From: Novosphingobium sp. UBA6272
GTDB lineage: Bacteria; Pseudomonadota; Alphaproteobacteria; Sphingomonadales; Sphingomonadaceae
Length of the DNA stretch: 64,000 nucleotides
Direction of reading: 5' to 3'
Assembly: GCF_002440635.1 (NCBI RefSeq)
Contig: NZ_DJUW01000011.1
Location: forward strand, 1-64,000
Shown here: piece by piece, positions 35,401 through 43,904 of the stretch
Layout of the letters: each line of letters starts with the position of its first letter
How positions within the stretch are numbered: position 1 is the stretch's first letter
Position numbers and translations under genes: made by a program
Notes under the pieces: model-generated
Told to the model about the DNA's origin: nothing
The model's input: the letters and a program-made list of their open reading frames with translations, nothing else
Database searches by the model: none

Positions 35401-37940
35401 GCCAGGCATTCAAACGCGGGACGGCAAGAGACGGCAAATACATCGAGGCTGGCGGCGCTAAGGCCATGGGATTGGACAAGACGCGTCATGCTTGCGCCCG
35501 GCCCCACTTCAATCAGGAAGTCGCATTGTTTGACCAGGTGTTCAGCCGCTTCGACAAAGCGAACCGGCAGGGTCAGCTGGTCCACAAGGTGCTGCGCAAT
35601 ATCAGTGCGTGAACCGAGCAACCCGCCGGTCACGGTGGAACAGATCTGGCCGCCGGGTTGCAAATTCTCACACGCCGCAATTGCCGCACGGAGATTTGCC
35701 GCAGCCGGCGCCATCATGCGGGAATGAAATGCATGGGAGACCGGCAGCGCCTGTGCCGCGATGCCGCGGCGCGATGCGTGGCGCTGTACCTCTGCAACAG
35801 CGTCAGCAGGACCGGAAACGACTGTTTCCCGCGGCGCATTCAGGCAGGCGATTTCTGCCTCGGTACCGTCAACCAGCAATCGCGCAAGCTCTGGCTCGCA
35901 GGCAAGCAGCAACATTGCGCCAGCCGGCAAATCACCCATCGTCTGGCCGCGGGCCAAAGCAATCTCCAGCGCCTGTGACCGGTCAAGCCAGCCCGCCCAA
36001 TGCAATGCCGCAATCTCGCCCAAGCTGTGACCCAGCGCGGCTTGCGCCGTGACGCCAAGCCGATCGAGCAAATCCAGGCCTGCAAGCGCTGCGCCGATAA
36101 CCAGTGGCTGGGCATTCCTGGTGTGTGCAGGATCGCCGACCAGCTCAAGGCTGACCTGCGGCAAAGCGAAACGTTGTTCCCAGGCCCCGCCCTTGATCCG
36201 GCTTGGGGCACCTTGCCCTGGAAACAGCAGGCCAATTCGTGGAACATTTTCGCTCACACCAAATTGGATGGAGACATCGTGATCGCCTGTCAGGACCTGG
36301 CGGGCCCGCGCGATCCGATCGATCAACTCGTCGGGCCGTCCGGCAACAAAGGCCAATCGAAACGGACCCTGGGCAACCCTACGTGCTTGCTCACCTGCGA
36401 GACTGCGCATTTCCGAGACCGAGAGGCTTCTGGCGCGCTCGGCCACCTGTTCCAGACTTGAATCAAGCGCAGCGGCGCTTTCTGCGCCAAAGACGAACAA
36501 TTCATCCTCGGACCAGGGATGGAGTGCAGGCAGCGCGAAATGCGCAACCGGGCGCGCACTCAGGACCGCATGGGCGTTGACGCCTCCAAAGCCAAACGAG
36601 GAGATCCCGGCCAAGACTTCATTTGCTCCGCGCGGCAGCGGTTCTGCAGCCTCGGATACGGCCAGCCGATCGGCGGTCCTTGCGAATATCGGGTGCGGCT
36701 CGCTGCAACCAACATGGGGTGGCACTATCCCGGCACGCAGCGCCTCGGCCGCCTTGATCAGGCCCGCCATGCCTGCGGCGGCCTTGGTGTGGCCGATATT
36801 GCCTTTGATCGATCCAATTGGAAGCCTGCGTCCATCGGCAGCGGGACCAAGCAATTGCGCCAGTGCCTCGACTTCAGTTGGATCGCCAATTGCGGTCCCC
36901 GTGCCGTGTGCTTCCACAAAGGCAAGATCGGATGGATCAAGCCCAAATCTGCCATAGGCTTCGCTCAATGCTCTAAACTGGCCCGATACCTCGGGGCGTG
37001 TCAGTCCGCCGCTGCCATCGCTCGAAAGCCCCCATCCGGCGAGTTTGACTGGCCTGTCGAGCCCGCGCCGCTGGACCCAGTCCTCGGAAGCCAGCACGAT
37101 CGCGCCTGCCCCCTCGCCTGGCCAAAAGCCATCCGCGCGGCGGTCGAACACCCGCATGCGCTGCGCCGTTAACGCGCCATTGCGCGAAAAACCTACCAGT
37201 TCGAACGGATCGAGACTGAGGTCTACACCCACCACGACCATGGCCTCGGCGCGGCCGCAGGCAATTTGCTCAGCCGCATTGGCAACTGCCACGATGGATG
37301 AAGCGCAGGCCGCATCGACCAGCCAGGCGCCGCCATGGAGGTCGAAGTAGTTGGCAATTCGTCCTGCGATCGTGTTTGCCAGCCCCCCGGCCAGAGTCTC
37401 TTCGTTCGGCGCTGGCAACATTGAATTTATCCGGTCGCGAAAGCCCTCCCGAATTTGTTGCCGCAGCGCCGGGTCGATGTCCTGCCCGTCCAGAGCGGCA
37501 GCAAGCTGGCTGTCCAACCATGGCCAACGCAGCCGCAACTGGCTGGTCCTGCTGAATTCTCCAGTCAGCGTGTTGGCAACTACCACGCCGGTCGTGTCGC
37601 GTGGGAGGCCATCGATACCGCCGCACTGGGCAATCGCGGCACTGGCGACCTCAAGTGCAAGCCAATGGACCAGATCGGTGCTGGCGAAGGCGTCTTTCGG
37701 GATCCGAAATTGCTGCGGGTCAAACTGCCAATCAGTCAGCAAGCCAGCCAGAACCGGCGTGATTGAATCTACCTCGCCAATTGCCGAGCCAAGGTAGCTG
37801 GCCATCGGCAACCGCTCCTCCGGGATGCGGCGGAAGCTCTGGCGTCTGGAAATGACGTTTGCCAACAATGCGGCGGGTTCGTCCGCGTCGGGGTAGCGGC
37901 ACGCATAACCGGCAAGAAAAACCTGACCTGCTTCGGGCAC
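32454..37940 (-). CDS. pksE: Enediyne polyketide synthase (KS-AT-ACP-KR-DH-PPTase)
   Basis: An 1828-residue iterative synthase that builds the polyene precursor of the enediyne core. Domains in order: KS 1-460 with Cys212 (VDAACASS), His345 (HGTGT) and His384 (GNIGHTKA); AT about 565-870 with LLFPGQGA and Ser639 in GHSLGE; ACP about 905-990 with Ser949 in DDLHLNSLAVSRIL; KR about 1150-1385 with VTGGARGIGAE; DH about 1395-1660 with His1424 (SHVVDGVPVLPG) and DCGLHLLQACVPHRR; C-terminal phosphopantetheinyl transferase about 1680-1828 with CSLSHTHSATLAV, VGCDLV and WAAAESLRK. An internal PPTase is the hallmark of enediyne synthases. It starts with GTG two bases after the unbU stop. Confidence 0.95.
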   Translation of the reverse strand: MPEAGQVFLAGYACRYPDADEPAALLANVISRRQSFRRIPEERLPMASYLGSAIGEVDSITPVLAGLLTDWQFDPQQFRIPKDAFASTDLVHWLALEVASAAIAQCGGIDGLPRDTTGVVVANTLTGEFSRTSQLRLRWPWLDSQLAAALDGQDIDPALRQQIREGFRDRINSMLPAPNEETLAGGLANTIAGRIANYFDLHGGAWLVDAACASSIVAVANAAEQIACGRAEAMVVVGVDLSLDPFELVGFSRNGALTAQRMRVFDRRADGFWPGEGAGAIVLASEDWVQRRGLDRPVKLAGWGLSSDGSGGLTRPEVSGQFRALSEAYGRFGLDPSDLAFVEAHGTGTAIGDPTEVEALAQLLGPAADGRRLPIGSIKGNIGHTKAAAGMAGLIKAAEALRAGIVPPHVGCSEPHPIFARTADRLAVSEAAEPLPRGANEVLAGISSFGFGGVNAHAVLSARPVAHFALPALHPWSEDELFVFGAESAAALDSSLEQVAERARSLSVSEMRSLAGEQARRVAQGPFRLAFVAGRPDELIDRIARARQVLTGDHDVSIQFGVSENVPRIGLLFPGQGAPSRIKGGAWEQRFALPQVSLELVGDPAHTRNAQPLVIGAALAGLDLLDRLGVTAQAALGHSLGEIAALHWAGWLDRSQALEIALARGQTMGDLPAGAMLLLACEPELARLLVDGTEAEIACLNAPRETVVSGPADAVAEVQRHASRRGIAAQALPVSHAFHSRMMAPAAANLRAAIAACENLQPGGQICSTVTGGLLGSRTDIAQHLVDQLTLPVRFVEAAEHLVKQCDFLIEVGPGASMTRLVQSHGLSAASLDVFAVSCRPAFECLAQLHAAGLKLDLASIYPEAAFPNLAVTQPSFLSNPCGGGSAASAITPSLDPALENDGAGDLKPIPAGQDCLEQLCALVAEKTGLAPQSLNPELRFLDDLHLNSLAVSRILARLAQHRGIQLPGHRTAFANASLQEVAEELVQLEVLGPVAVPERIAGIAPWVRRFSPVWADHGSGPLDLFDWYEIALGDPIPAGPTALAIRIGSWDAMRDAAALFAAVRQACISVRHLALLHCGAALDGFVGSLQAEGLFDSIRAVDVSEWSGPLPALPSDHPVISLDGNGIVRCGSIRLEPEPDRTGQQQDSKASVIVVTGGARGIGAEVAIELGKRTGAALILIGRSPADAPDVIALLDRAAALNLRVGYGQADVEDGAGLMAAVRRWTEKLGPPSHLVHTAGVNEPATFMDLDPERLRQTLGPKCLGLLNALDACGPSLRRAVGFGSIIGRLGLAGEAHYALANAEQGRLLARAMENFPDLLTLNIEWSVWAGAGMGDRLGVIDQLRADGIDALPLGEAIDQACDLILSPIHGAILVASRFGRMEPVPGAGTLRFLDQVIVHTPQVELVVECTINHGRDPYLLSHVVDGVPVLPGVLMLEAMSQVAAQLEGDAQKLVRIEQLDFMSAVTVGIEARRMRVASLRNPDGSVSCEIRSDEDQFIEPVARATLHYGARRSAGRADAVSGGASLSKLYGPLFFHGQAFQRLGQLGLLSSRVVEASLLGAQPVALFGAFEPQTVLLGDPLARDCGLHLLQACVPHRRVLPIKVTQIEFHAAGGAAGIRAVERWAKAGDYAFDITFFDAEGAIIEQWNEAVFRTIGSIAIEPVVAAVPELIGPYLERLARETTGEDSLQCALVSDPKLERGDRRTEALEEIGLAPPSDRRGDGSPVFPEGVHCSLSHTHSATLAVRSSHPVGCDLVMLQDFEERGDAQKWAAAESLRKIGAVGEPKSSGDSIYRLPTGECALILSPFSVDGVPHLASIAISSLDPR

Positions 37941-37942
37941 TG

Positions 37943-38908
37943 TCAGGCCGCCTTGGCATCGGGGCGGGGCCAGATGGGGGTAGGATCATGTGACCACCCC
38001 CGAATGGCCAGACCCAATCCTCTTACGCAACAGGCCGCAACAAGCGCAAAAAACAACCCGAAGACAATGTGCAATTCCATCAAGAGCGCATAGGCAAGCG
38101 CAACGCCGGCACCGAACAACACTTGCCGGCGCGGGTCATTGGGCGTGGTCGCGGGGTCGGACACCATATAAAACGTGAACAGCACAAAGGCGAAGCCCGT
38201 CATCGGTGCCAGGCCGGCAAACAGCGGTGTGTCATTGACCAGGGAACGCAGAATGGCCTGTAGCGCAAAAGCACCCAACCACCCCAGGATCAATGGCATC
38301 CGCTTGGTCAATTTGTAGTTGATCAGCGATCCTGTTGTGCAGATCAAAAGGGGGAACAACCAATCGAGCGCGCCCACCAGATTCTCACCGAATTGGTATG
38401 GCGGCGCAATTCCGACGTTGGGGAACAGGGCCAAAGTCGCGGCAATCCCGAAATTCGACGGATTCAGAAAATGGATCCGCCTGCCGCCACCGGTGCCCAC
38501 GGTGAAAACATATTTGGAGGCCACCGCTGTGACCGCAGCAAAGGCGATGACCCATAGTTGTTCGGCCGCAAACAGCAGCATTCCAACGGCCAAACCGGTG
38601 ATGTGAGCAGAAAGCAGGAACTTCGCAAAGGCACGCAGGCCACCGCGATATCGCGGCAGGCGGCCTTCACCCCGCGCCCGAGCCCATTCGCCAACCAGTT
38701 CTGTGGTGTAGGTGCAGGCAAGCGCCACAAATGGCGTCACCCAGCTCGCTTCGAACCCGAACCACAGATGACCAAGGATATTGAGCACTGAAATGGCAAT
38801 CGCGAACCGCAACAGCGCAGCATCACGGCGCCGAATGGCATCCGGATCTGGCATTGCCTCGATCGGCACGGCATTCGCGAGCTCTGACGGAATGACAGGA
38901 TGGTTCAT
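37943..38908 (-). CDS. unbU: Enediyne biosynthesis integral membrane protein UnbU
   Basis: A 321-residue polytopic membrane protein with about eight to nine hydrophobic segments, for example FAIAISVLNILGHLWFG and VALAYALLMELHIVFGLFF. It matches the RnfD/NqrB-like UnbU (E5) protein found in all enediyne cassettes; HFLNPSNFGIAATLALFPN and TFYMVSDPATTPN recall the flavin-region segments of NqrB/RnfD. Its exact role is unproven; involvement in electron transfer or transport during core formation has been proposed for the family. It lies seven bases after unbV and two before pksE. Confidence 0.9.
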   Translation of the reverse strand: MNHPVIPSELANAVPIEAMPDPDAIRRRDAALLRFAIAISVLNILGHLWFGFEASWVTPFVALACTYTTELVGEWARARGEGRLPRYRGGLRAFAKFLLSAHITGLAVGMLLFAAEQLWVIAFAAVTAVASKYVFTVGTGGGRRIHFLNPSNFGIAATLALFPNVGIAPPYQFGENLVGALDWLFPLLICTTGSLINYKLTKRMPLILGWLGAFALQAILRSLVNDTPLFAGLAPMTGFAFVLFTFYMVSDPATTPNDPRRQVLFGAGVALAYALLMELHIVFGLFFALVAACCVRGLGLAIRGWSHDPTPIWPRPDAKAA

Positions 38909-38915
38909 AATCGCC

Positions 38916-40772
38916 TCAATCCAGAATTAGACTGTGAAAACCGGGAGTCAGATCGAAACTACGCCGCAGCACGCCTTGCGAACCGCGCCATTTGATTTCA
39001 ACACGGATGGGTCCCGCTTGCTTGCCGAGGCCAAAGTGGACCTGCGGCGCATTCTTGCCGCTGTGGCCATTGCCGCCATCAACATATCCAATCTGGCGTT
39101 TCCCTGCGGCATCGGTCACGACGACCTTTGCACCATAGGCAAGCCGCGAGCTGCCGTTTGGATTGCGCAATCGCAGATCAAGGGTCAGCTGATTTCCAGC
39201 GCCCTTGGTGCGGTTGCGGTAGAACGAAGACTGGTCCCATTGCCGCGCGATGAAGAGGTCACGGCGTCCGTCGAGATCGACATCGACGACTGCGATTCCG
39301 CGGGTAACGCCGGTCCGGCCCAGCCCGACCTTCGACGCCATATCGCGAAACCGGCCGTCTCGTCCGGAAATGTAGAACGCATTGGTCAGGTGGCCGGAAA
39401 GGTCCGCATCATCGCGAAACTTCGGCCAAATCTGCGTGTTTGGTAGCAAGTCATCGTTGGCTGTTGCCAATTCCTGCAGCTCGGGCCAGCGATCCACCTT
39501 GCCGGCCAGAAAGCCGACTGCCTGGACGATCTCCGGCCGGCTGTCGTTGTCGAAATCGGCCCCTTTGATGTCCCATGCCCAGCCGTTGCGGGCTGTACCA
39601 AGGGTGCCGCTGGCATCCGTAAATGCGGCATGGCCGTTTTTCAGACTATCGGGGTCACCTTGGTTAATCCAAAGGAAATGGCTTTCCAGCAATGCATAAG
39701 GCTGGGCGATATTGCTAACGGCCAGATCGAGTTGGCCGTCAGCATTTACATCGAGAAAATCCGCGCCCATTCCTTTGAAGGAATCGCGGCCTATTACGCG
39801 CGAACGGGTATCGAACCAGCCGCGGTCTCCTTCGGCCAGGATAAATGCAGGGCGGCCTGGCTGCGAACGATTGACCAAAAGTCGGTCCGGACCGAAATCG
39901 TTGGCAACGTAGATTTCCGGCTTCAAGTCGCCATCAAGGTCAGCAGCGGCAAGCGCCAAGGTCCAGCCATTGGCCATTTTCTTGGTCAGTGCCGAAGAAT
40001 GATCGGTAAAGCCTGAAGCGTGCGAAGAGGCAGGATCGAAAAGGAACAGCCGCTTGCGGCCGCTGTTGTAGGCCCTCGACATCGATTTTTGCATCTTGCC
40101 GCCGTCTTCCGCCGCGGCATCGAGCACTTTCGCATCTTCGGGGAAGTAGTTGCCAAACAACAGGTCGGCATGGCCATCGCCATCAATATCGGCGATGAGC
40201 GCCGCGTTGGTGAACCAGGCTTCGTCGGATGCAATCAGTGAAACAGCCCGATAGCCGTCTGCTGACAGGGGCCGCCCAGCTTCCCGAAAATGGATAACCG
40301 GGGCCCTTCCCCAGTAATAGCTGACAATGTCGGGCAATCCATCCTCATTGAGATCCCCGATCAGGCACCCCATCGGAGCGATAGTTGAAGGATTGTGGCC
40401 ACCTGCCAAGATCGGCAGGGAGAATGAGGAAAACCGGCCCTCGGTTCCCGGTGCAGCCAATATGCTGATTTGATTGGTTCTGGGATCGACCAGGCAGGCG
40501 TCATCGGGCTTTGCATTTCCGTCAATGTCGCCAGCAGCGATGCCGGCGCCGACAGCGGAAATCCACCCTGCAATCTCTTGATAATTCGGATTGACCGGCC
40601 GCAAGGGAACCAGATCAGCGCGATTTGGCGGACTGATAGGAACTTCGGCAAAGGCAATCGGACTGACTGGCTCAGGCGGCTGGGCGGTCGAGGTCTTTGC
40701 CGCCGCAAACATGGCGGTCGCCATGGCCAGAGTTATCAGCCCTGCAAGAGCTCGCCCGCCGATCCGTTTCAT
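38916..40772 (-). CDS. unbV: Enediyne biosynthesis protein UnbV (FG-GAP/ASPIC)
   Basis: A 618-residue exported protein. The ATG at 40772 has a perfect GGAGG site and overlaps the unbL stop (ATGA). A signal peptide (ALAGLITLAMATAMFAAA) is followed by FG-GAP/VCBS repeats with calcium-type loops: DLNEDGLPDIV, DIDGDGHADLLFGN, DLDGDLKPEIYVAND, DVNADGQLDLAVSN and DVDLDGRRDLFIAR. The C-terminal ASPIC/UnbV domain reads GAKVVVTDAAGKRQIGYVDG, then GGNGHSGKNAPQVHFGLG. It is the E4-type protein of enediyne cassettes, required but of unknown biochemical function. Confidence 0.93.
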   Translation of the reverse strand: MKRIGGRALAGLITLAMATAMFAAAKTSTAQPPEPVSPIAFAEVPISPPNRADLVPLRPVNPNYQEIAGWISAVGAGIAAGDIDGNAKPDDACLVDPRTNQISILAAPGTEGRFSSFSLPILAGGHNPSTIAPMGCLIGDLNEDGLPDIVSYYWGRAPVIHFREAGRPLSADGYRAVSLIASDEAWFTNAALIADIDGDGHADLLFGNYFPEDAKVLDAAAEDGGKMQKSMSRAYNSGRKRLFLFDPASSHASGFTDHSSALTKKMANGWTLALAAADLDGDLKPEIYVANDFGPDRLLVNRSQPGRPAFILAEGDRGWFDTRSRVIGRDSFKGMGADFLDVNADGQLDLAVSNIAQPYALLESHFLWINQGDPDSLKNGHAAFTDASGTLGTARNGWAWDIKGADFDNDSRPEIVQAVGFLAGKVDRWPELQELATANDDLLPNTQIWPKFRDDADLSGHLTNAFYISGRDGRFRDMASKVGLGRTGVTRGIAVVDVDLDGRRDLFIARQWDQSSFYRNRTKGAGNQLTLDLRLRNPNGSSRLAYGAKVVVTDAAGKRQIGYVDGGNGHSGKNAPQVHFGLGKQAGPIRVEIKWRGSQGVLRRSFDLTPGFHSLILD

Positions 40773-41677
40773 GTTCCCTCCAAGGTCGTCGCAATTCTGT
40801 CTCGCCAAAGATGGTAGCCAGCCAGTCCGTCAGTCTTGCTGGCGAAGGCGGCGAGGCGGTGATCCTCGACCATCGCTGTTAGGCCACGGCACTCTTTGCC
40901 CGTTAGCGCGCTGGCTGTGGCGATACAGTGTTCGGGCTGATGACCAGCCCGGGCAAAAGCAGAGACCGCAAAAGCCGCTCCTTGCCGCAGATAACCGAGA
41001 TGTTCCCCCGCTGCCGCCTTCAGCGCCCCTGCGGTGGAATTCGACGCCGGGCCTGCATAGCACGAGGCCAGGCCAACCCCCGACCAGAGATCTGATTTCC
41101 AACGCTCTGGGAACTGCTCGAGGGACTGGATCAAATGCGCGCAATCGCCGCCCGAGCGAAACCACAGGGCCCGCCCGACCCCCTGGTAATAAGCCTGGGC
41201 TTCAAACTGTGACTTGCCCCGGGCCTGCTGCCAGTTCCGCCGCGAGAAAAAGGTTTCGTGGAAGCCATAACCGTCCCAAGCCAGTCCCAGGTAACCTGGA
41301 TCCAACTGGCGACGGACCGGCGCTCCGGCAATTCCGACGCGGGCAAGCGCCCATCCTGCGCCAACATGCGCAAGATGCACAAATCTCGGCTCAAGCTCGG
41401 CCAGGACTTTGCCGAGCCGGTTTCCCCAAGGCAAAACCGTGGCCGCAATGGCAGCGGCCATCGTGGTTCCTTCGGCATAGAAGCCCTGCAATTCAGTCGC
41501 TGTGGCCTGAATTCGGCCTGCCAGTTGCTTTGGCCTCGGATCGTCCATGTAAGCATTAAAAGCATCAACAAAGGTTGTGCCGATTGCTTCCAGTTTCGCT
41601 GTGGCAGGCCCATTATGAAGGCTAAGAACCACTGACGACGCGGCGTCTGATCGAAGCTTGAGTGCCCGCGTCAACAT
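40769..41677 (-). CDS. unbL: Enediyne biosynthesis protein UnbL (DUF1702)
   Basis: A 302-residue soluble helical protein of the DUF1702/UnbL (E3) family. Characteristic blocks are visible: FVHLAHVGAGWALARVGI, then LAWDGYGFHETFFSRR and QAYYQGVGRALWFRSGGDC, and later SDLWSGVGLASCYAGPAS. It opens the five-gene operon unbL-unbV-unbU-pksE-thioesterase. About 510 non-coding bases lie upstream, with two adjacent palindromes 80-110 bases before the start. The function in core assembly is not known for any member. Confidence 0.9.
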   Translation of the reverse strand: MLTRALKLRSDAASSVVLSLHNGPATAKLEAIGTTFVDAFNAYMDDPRPKQLAGRIQATATELQGFYAEGTTMAAAIAATVLPWGNRLGKVLAELEPRFVHLAHVGAGWALARVGIAGAPVRRQLDPGYLGLAWDGYGFHETFFSRRNWQQARGKSQFEAQAYYQGVGRALWFRSGGDCAHLIQSLEQFPERWKSDLWSGVGLASCYAGPASNSTAGALKAAAGEHLGYLRQGAAFAVSAFARAGHQPEHCIATASALTGKECRGLTAMVEDHRLAAFASKTDGLAGYHLWRDRIATTLEGT

Positions 41678-42187
41678 GGCGCAAAAGCCTCAGCTGCGCG
41701 TAAGGTGCTGCAACTACCACTGCAATAATCATTCAGCCTGCGAAGCAAAAACCCAAGCCATACATGTGTATGGTGGAAAATTCCACAAATTGGGTTCTGC
41801 TGTATCAAAAGACCGACTCAGCATAAGCATTTATCGGACCTGACAATGCTTGACCTTTGCCATGCCCCATAAACCCACCCCATTCCAAACAGACGCACAG
41901 AGCCGCCCCGCCAAACCCAGGCTGGCGAATCTCTTTTTCAAAAAAAGCAATTCAAAGGAAGAATGCCACTGCAAAGTTTGGAATCAAGCAAAATTTGGTC
42001 TTGATATTTGTCATTTCCTTGGCGGGTACTGCGGGCATTTGATTCGCTACATCCAAAAGCAAACAACCCAACTGCCCAAGCATCCGATTAAATTAGAACA
42101 TCCTCACACTGCTTGAACATCAATCGAAGCGCATCATACATAATCAAATCAGCGTTGTGGAACTGGATTCGGGTGCCGGGACCGCCT
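41678..42187. other. Non-coding stretch upstream of the enediyne operon
   Basis: 510 bases with no supportable gene between unbL and the end of the MFS transporter gene. It is AT-rich relative to its surroundings and carries the likely promoter and two adjacent palindromes of the unb operon. Short open frames on the plus strand have no recognisable motifs. Confidence 0.5.
41758..41786. promoter_or_regulatory. Two adjacent palindromes, possible operators
   Basis: CCATACA-TG-TGTATGG (41758-41773) is a perfect 7+7 palindrome, directly followed by GTGGAA-AA-TTCCAC (41773-41786), a perfect 6+6 palindrome. They lie 80-110 bases before the unbL start, where regulators of the enediyne operon would be expected to bind. 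Confidence 0.45.
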
Positions 42188-43714
42188 TCAAGCGGAGCTT
42201 TGCTCCAAAGCGACACCACGCGTTTCATGGCCTAGCAAGCCTACCAGAATGATCGCCAACAGCATGGGCACAATCAAAATCCACGAAGCAATTGCAAGCC
42301 CCGGCACCAGCCCGCCCATTGCGAAGACTTGAATTGCGACTCCGCCCAGCTTGCTTGATCCGGCCACCAAGCCTGTCGCCCGCCCGCGAACTGCGGTTGC
42401 ATAGCTTTCGGCTACATATGGCATCAGGACCACCATCATGCCGTTGGTTCCGACCAACAGGACCGCCATGACGACAATCAGACTTGTCCGATTTGCCAGA
42501 ATTTCACTGGGCAGTGCCGTACCTACCAATCCCGCAACTGTCACCGCCATCGTGACAACCAGAGTCCATTTGCTGCTCCACCGACTGTAAAGCAGCGAGA
42601 CCACTATAATCGTGGGAAGTGCGAACAGGGCAGAGCGCGCCAGCAGGCCGCTTGCTGTTCCCGCTTCATAGCCACGCATGGCAAGTTCGCTCGGCAACCA
42701 AAGCAGCAATCCGAAGTTGATCGTACTCCACGTCAGGGCAGTCAGCACCAAGGTCCAGGTGAGCCAAGTGGCCAGCGAAGCATCTCCACCCGCTTCCCGA
42801 TGACCTGGAACCTGCACGATTCCGTACTGCTTTGCCATTTCATCGAGTTCGTCGGTTCTGCCCTTGGCGTGCAAGAATCCCGGACTTTCGGGGATGATCC
42901 GAGCGAAAATCAACAGGATCAGACCGGTTGGAACACCAAGCAGCCAAAGTACGCGCCAGCCATAGGTTGGCTCCAGCGTCTGGGCTGCCAGGCTTGCGGC
43001 AAGATACCCGCCGACCGCACCAAGACCGCCGACCAGAACCAGGGCCAAGCCTCTCGATTTCGTGGGTACAAACTCTGCCACCAGGCTGTATACGACCGGC
43101 AACATTCCGCCGGCCGAGCAGCCCATCAGGAAGCACATCACAAGATTCCAGGCAAAAGTTGGCATCGCACCACAAACCGAAGTGGCGACAAACAGCACCG
43201 CCGCAAGCAGGATCGAAATTCGGCGGCCATAACGATCGGCAATCCAGCCCCAAAGAAATGAACCAACGGTGGTTCCGGAAAGGGCCGAGAACGGCAACCA
43301 GGCGGTTGTGGCCTTGTCCAGTCCGTACTCACTGCGAACTCCGGGAAGAACGAAGCTCAAGGTTGCAGGCTTCATCAGGTCAATGACGAGCGCCACGGAC
43401 AGTACAGCCAATACTAAGTAATGGCGTGCGGTTAGCGGCGTTTCATCGCTGATTTCGAAACGTACGGAGCTGTCCAGCTCTTTGACTCGTTCTCGCGTCG
43501 ACAGGGCGCCAAAAATGGCGAGAGGAACACCTAGGGCGATCAGCACCATGCCGGCGTACATTGGCTGGTCCATCGGCATGCCGACCAGCCGATTGCCCAT
43601 CTCATGCGCCATCACCAGCATTGGCAAATGCAGCGCACCTCCGGCGAATATTACTATGCATCCTATCAGAAATGCCAAGGAACCGCGTTGCTGACGCTGC
43701 AAACTGGTTCGCAT
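42188..43714 (-). CDS. MFS transporter (probable product or solute efflux)
   Basis: A 508-residue major facilitator with an additional N-terminal pair of membrane segments (SLAFLIGCIVIFAGGALHLP) before the standard twelve. The loop 2-3 signature GWIADRYGRR and the loop before helix 7 (PESPGFLHAKGRTDELDEMA) are those of sugar/aromatic-acid-type MFS proteins. A strong AGAGGG site precedes the ATG. It is the last island gene before the core-like chromosome, and its strand and position suggest export of the enediyne or uptake of a precursor. Confidence 0.85.
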   Translation of the reverse strand: MRTSLQRQQRGSLAFLIGCIVIFAGGALHLPMLVMAHEMGNRLVGMPMDQPMYAGMVLIALGVPLAIFGALSTRERVKELDSSVRFEISDETPLTARHYLVLAVLSVALVIDLMKPATLSFVLPGVRSEYGLDKATTAWLPFSALSGTTVGSFLWGWIADRYGRRISILLAAVLFVATSVCGAMPTFAWNLVMCFLMGCSAGGMLPVVYSLVAEFVPTKSRGLALVLVGGLGAVGGYLAASLAAQTLEPTYGWRVLWLLGVPTGLILLIFARIIPESPGFLHAKGRTDELDEMAKQYGIVQVPGHREAGGDASLATWLTWTLVLTALTWSTINFGLLLWLPSELAMRGYEAGTASGLLARSALFALPTIIVVSLLYSRWSSKWTLVVTMAVTVAGLVGTALPSEILANRTSLIVVMAVLLVGTNGMMVVLMPYVAESYATAVRGRATGLVAGSSKLGGVAIQVFAMGGLVPGLAIASWILIVPMLLAIILVGLLGHETRGVALEQSSA

Positions 43715-43904
43715 GCAATTTCCCTCTGCTAATCTATTCGTGACGAATTGTATTCAAAAAGCCCCACCGTTGTAATGACTGTCCGGATTTTCGCAACAAC
43801 CCAATCGGGGGCATGTGAAACGCAATTCCTGATTCCAAACTCACTGAAGAAAATCTGCCCGAGCAGCCAAAATCTCGATCAAAAAGTGACATTTAAGGCA
43901 ACAT

